Shown: piece by piece, positions 4,696 through 6,451 of the stretch
Position numbering within the stretch: the stretch's first letter is position 1
Layout: every line of letters starts with the position of its first letter
NCBI GenBank assembly: GCA_018268695.1
Contig: JAFDWD010001110.1
Coordinates: 1 to 6,451 of the forward strand
DNA: 6,451 nucleotides
Source: Actinomycetota bacterium
Lineage (GTDB): Bacteria; Actinomycetota; Thermoleophilia; Solirubrobacterales; 70-9
Reading direction: 5' to 3'
Notes under the pieces: model-generated
Seen by the model: the letters and a program-made list of their open reading frames with translations, nothing else
What the model was told of the DNA's origin: nothing
Database searches by the model: none
Made by a program: the position numbers and the translations under genes

Positions 4696-5256
4696 GTGAG
4701 AAGGACCTACTTCGCGGTCGGGGCACTGGCGCTGGTGGCGCTGCTCGCGATCGCCGGATGCGGAGGAGGCGGATCCTCGAGCTCGTCGGAAGCGACGACC
4801 GCGAGCGGGCCGGCGGAAACCGAATCGACCGCGGAATCCAAGCCCGCGGCCGAAACCAAGCCCCAGCCCGAACCCGAACCCAAGGGCGCGGTGGCGGTGG
4901 TCAAGGTGATGAACACGCCCGAACTCGGCAAGGTGATCGTCGACTCCAAGGGCATGACGCTCTACGACTTCCACAAGGACAAGGGCACGATGTCCGCCTG
5001 TTACGGGGAATGCGCGGCGGCCTGGCCCCCGCTCCTGACCTCCGGGACGCCGAAGGCCGCGGGCGGCTCGCAGCAGGCCCTGCTCGGCACCACCAAGCGC
5101 AAAGACGGCACCGTGCAGGTGACCTACAAGGGCCACCCGGTCTACGGCTTCGTCGAGGACAAAACCCCCGGCGAAACCAACGGCAACGACTTCAAGGGCT
5201 TCGGAGCCCAGTGGTACGCGTTGATGCCGAACGGAGAAGAGCCGGCGGACGGCTGA
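4696..5256 (+). CDS. lipoprotein with YxFxxD secreted repeats (COG4315/PF03640 type)
   Basis: This 186-residue lipoprotein has a signal peptide with lipobox AGC (C22 lipidated). A flexible Ser/Thr then Pro/Glu/Lys-rich linker (about 25-63) would reach through the cell wall. The globular part (about 65-181) has two copies of the family motif: Y90-DFHK-D95 in GMTLYDFHKD and Y150-GFVE-D155 in GHPVYGFVED. Between them are C102 and C106 in SACYGECAAAWPPLL, a cysteine pair typical of the family, and a final GAQWYALMPNG segment. The biochemical role of this family is not firmly known; members have been linked to extracellular electron transfer or redox stress by context. Diverging from lspA suits a lipoprotein. 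The C102/C106 pair could be a substrate for the nearby TlpA-like protein (inference). It uses GAA for 11 of 13 glutamates. It ends 7 bases from the convergent CDF gene. Confidence 0.92.
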   Translation: MRRTYFAVGALALVALLAIAGCGGGGSSSSSEATTASGPAETESTAESKPAAETKPQPEPEPKGAVAVVKVMNTPELGKVIVDSKGMTLYDFHKDKGTMSACYGECAAAWPPLLTSGTPKAAGGSQQALLGTTKRKDGTVQVTYKGHPVYGFVEDKTPGETNGNDFKGFGAQWYALMPNGEEPADG

Positions 5257-5263
5257 GCGCGCG

Positions 5264-6451
5264 TCAGGGCTCGGTGTGGACGACGACGTCGACGATCCGC
5301 GCCGAGCCCTCGCGGCGGCTGCGGCGGATCTCCTGCTCGAGCCGACGCGCCATGTCGTGCGCCGCCTCGAGGGTTGCCTCCGGGCTGGCGACGACGTCGA
5401 CGAAGACGACCAGGCCCAGCTCCGTCGCCAACAACTTGAGCCGCCGCGGCGGCGCCCCGGTGCGCTGCTCGACCAGCGCCGCGATCGGCGCCGCCGCCGG
5501 GTCGTCCTCCGCCACCGTGGCGACGAACGGCTCCTCCAGCGGCTCCAGGTGCGTCTGGACGTCGTCGACGTCGGACTCGCGGCGCAGCGTCGCCTCGATC
5601 CGCTCGGCCACCTCGTGGGCGGCGGCGAGCGGCGTCGCGGCGTCCAGCTTCAGGTGCATCGAGACGCTGCAGGCGCCGTCGCCCGCGCGGCGGTAGACGG
5701 CGATGTCGTGCGCTTCCTGCACGCCCGGCTCGGCGAGCGCGATCGCCAGGGCGCGGGCGCGCAGGTCGAGACCGTCGCGTAGCGGCTCGACGTGGACGAC
5801 GACGTCCGAATCCGGCAGGGCGGTGTGGACCGCGGCCTCGACCCGGTCGGCGATCTGGTGGCTGGCGACCAACGCCTGGTCGGGGGCGGCGCCGATCGTC
5901 GCGTCGGCGAAGTAGTGGCCGCCGGACTCGCGCAGGCGGAACTGGCGCAGCTCGACCTCGTCGAGGCCGCGGATCGCCGCTTCGGCCTCGGCCTGCGCCG
6001 CGAGCGGCGAGGTGTCCATCAGCACGCGCGCGTTCTCGTAGACGAGGCGCCCCGCCGCGGTGAAGATGATCGCGGCGACGAGCAGCGAGGCGATCGCGTC
6101 CCCTTGCTGGAAGCCGAGGGCGACGGCCCCGATGCCGAGGAGAACGGCGAACGATCCCGCCATGTCACCGGCGAAGTGGTAGGCGTTCGAGCGCAGCGCG
6201 GCCGACTTGTACCGCTCGGCGGAGCGCAGGGAGACGACGACGCGGCTGATGTCGATCGCGAGCGCGACGCCGATCACGGCGAAGACGTACCAGCGCGGGT
6301 CGAAGCCGTGATCTGAGCCTTCGCTCAGCCGCCCGATCGCCTCGATCACGACGAAGATCCCACCGCCGGTGAGGATCGCCGCCTCCCCCAGCGCCGCCAG
6401 GTTCTCGGCCCGCCGATGGCCGTAGGGGTGCTCGCGGTCGGGCGGCTGCCC
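5264..6451 (-). CDS. CDF-family metal cation exporter with three C-terminal domains, N-terminus missing
   Basis: The last 395 residues are visible (residue 1 = codon 6449-6451); the first two membrane segments and start lie beyond the window. The visible part opens with PPDREHPYGHRRAEN, the classic CDF loop after segment 2. Segments 3-6 follow at about 18-42, 54-74, 88-114 and 117-145. The segment 5 metal site is H92-xxx-D96 in NAYHFAGDMAGS. CDF proteins export Zn, Fe, Mn, Co or similar ions by proton exchange, working as dimers. After the membrane part, where relatives carry one cytoplasmic metal-binding dimer domain, there are three similar units (about 157-224, 229-304, 319-395), each with an (A/S)H..A.R.E helix and an H-x-E-P end. 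That makes it much longer than the roughly 300-residue family norm. The ion cannot be predicted because the segment 2 site is absent. About 3 of 33 glutamates use GAA. Confidence 0.93.
   Translation of the reverse strand, partial: GQPPDREHPYGHRRAENLAALGEAAILTGGGIFVVIEAIGRLSEGSDHGFDPRWYVFAVIGVALAIDISRVVVSLRSAERYKSAALRSNAYHFAGDMAGSFAVLLGIGAVALGFQQGDAIASLLVAAIIFTAAGRLVYENARVLMDTSPLAAQAEAEAAIRGLDEVELRQFRLRESGGHYFADATIGAAPDQALVASHQIADRVEAAVHTALPDSDVVVHVEPLRDGLDLRARALAIALAEPGVQEAHDIAVYRRAGDGACSVSMHLKLDAATPLAAAHEVAERIEATLRRESDVDDVQTHLEPLEEPFVATVAEDDPAAAPIAALVEQRTGAPPRRLKLLATELGLVVFVDVVASPEATLEAAHDMARRLEQEIRRSRREGSARIVDVVVHTEP
5267..5983 (-). repeat. three tandem CDF cytoplasmic-domain repeats (protein level)
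   Basis: Unit 1 lies at about 5780-5983, unit 2 at 5540-5767 and unit 3 at 5267-5497 within the CDF gene. Shared marks are ASHQIADRVE / AAHEVAERIE / AAHDMARRLE, then VVHVEP / QTHLEP / VVHTEP at each end. The similarity is clear in protein but the DNA copies are diverged, so the duplication is old. Edges are approximate. Confidence 0.75.

Noticed and set aside
4774..4884. Ser/Thr then Pro/Glu/Lys-rich stretch as a tandem DNA repeat
   Set aside because: It is a low-complexity lipoprotein linker with only a short CCCGAA repeat, not a repeat element.
4758..5696. Plus-strand open frame of 312 codons across the lipoprotein and CDF gene ends
   Set aside because: It is Arg/Ser-rich, out of frame with the YxFxxD lipoprotein and antisense to the CDF gene, and it has no domain.
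5276..6316. Plus-strand Asp/Arg-rich open frames opposite the CDF gene
   Set aside because: They are antisense shadows of a clear transporter with membrane segments and metal motifs.

Overview
The window is 6.45 kb of high-GC, gene-dense bacterial DNA with frequent GTG starts, short or overlapping gene junctions and Actinobacteria-like -10 elements. The protein set (SCO1-type and YxFxxD-type lipoproteins, an HtaA-like exported protein, a CDF transporter with an enlarged C-terminus) suggests an actinomycetote. Thermoleophilia/Solirubrobacterales is my best guess from general resemblance, not a proven assignment. No RNA gene, insertion sequence, CRISPR array, phage gene or attachment site was found, and no gene-free stretch exceeds about 110 bases.

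Left part (1-1549). The tail of a RimJ/RimL-type GNAT acetyltransferase overlaps tag (3-methyladenine DNA glycosylase I) on the + strand. Tag runs convergently into a two-gene minus-strand unit, a small cupin followed by a GNAT acetyltransferase, joined by a TGATG stop/start overlap. These look like ordinary repair and small-molecule functions.

Central part (1650-4127). A + strand unit starts with a SCO1/SenC lipoprotein (copper chaperone type), followed after 13 bases by a membrane-anchored TlpA/ResA-like thioredoxin. About 100 bases later comes an exported 377-residue protein built from two copies of one domain, distantly resembling HtaA haem-binding domains. It ends at a strong intrinsic terminator with a GCAA tetraloop. 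An interrupted inverted repeat lies just upstream of its ribosome-binding site.

Right part (4131-6451). lspA (lipoprotein signal peptidase, minus) and a YxFxxD-repeat lipoprotein (plus) diverge from a 25-base gap; lspA appears to be transcribed without a leader. The lipoprotein converges, 7 bases apart, on a CDF metal transporter cut by the window edge. That transporter carries three tandem copies of the cytoplasmic metal-sensing domain instead of one.

The central and right genes fit an envelope metal/redox theme: copper delivery, thiol reduction, possible haem or electron handling, lipoprotein maturation and metal export. The joint role is inference from proximity and family knowledge. The least described elements are the duplicated-domain exported protein and the triple-domain CDF transporter.
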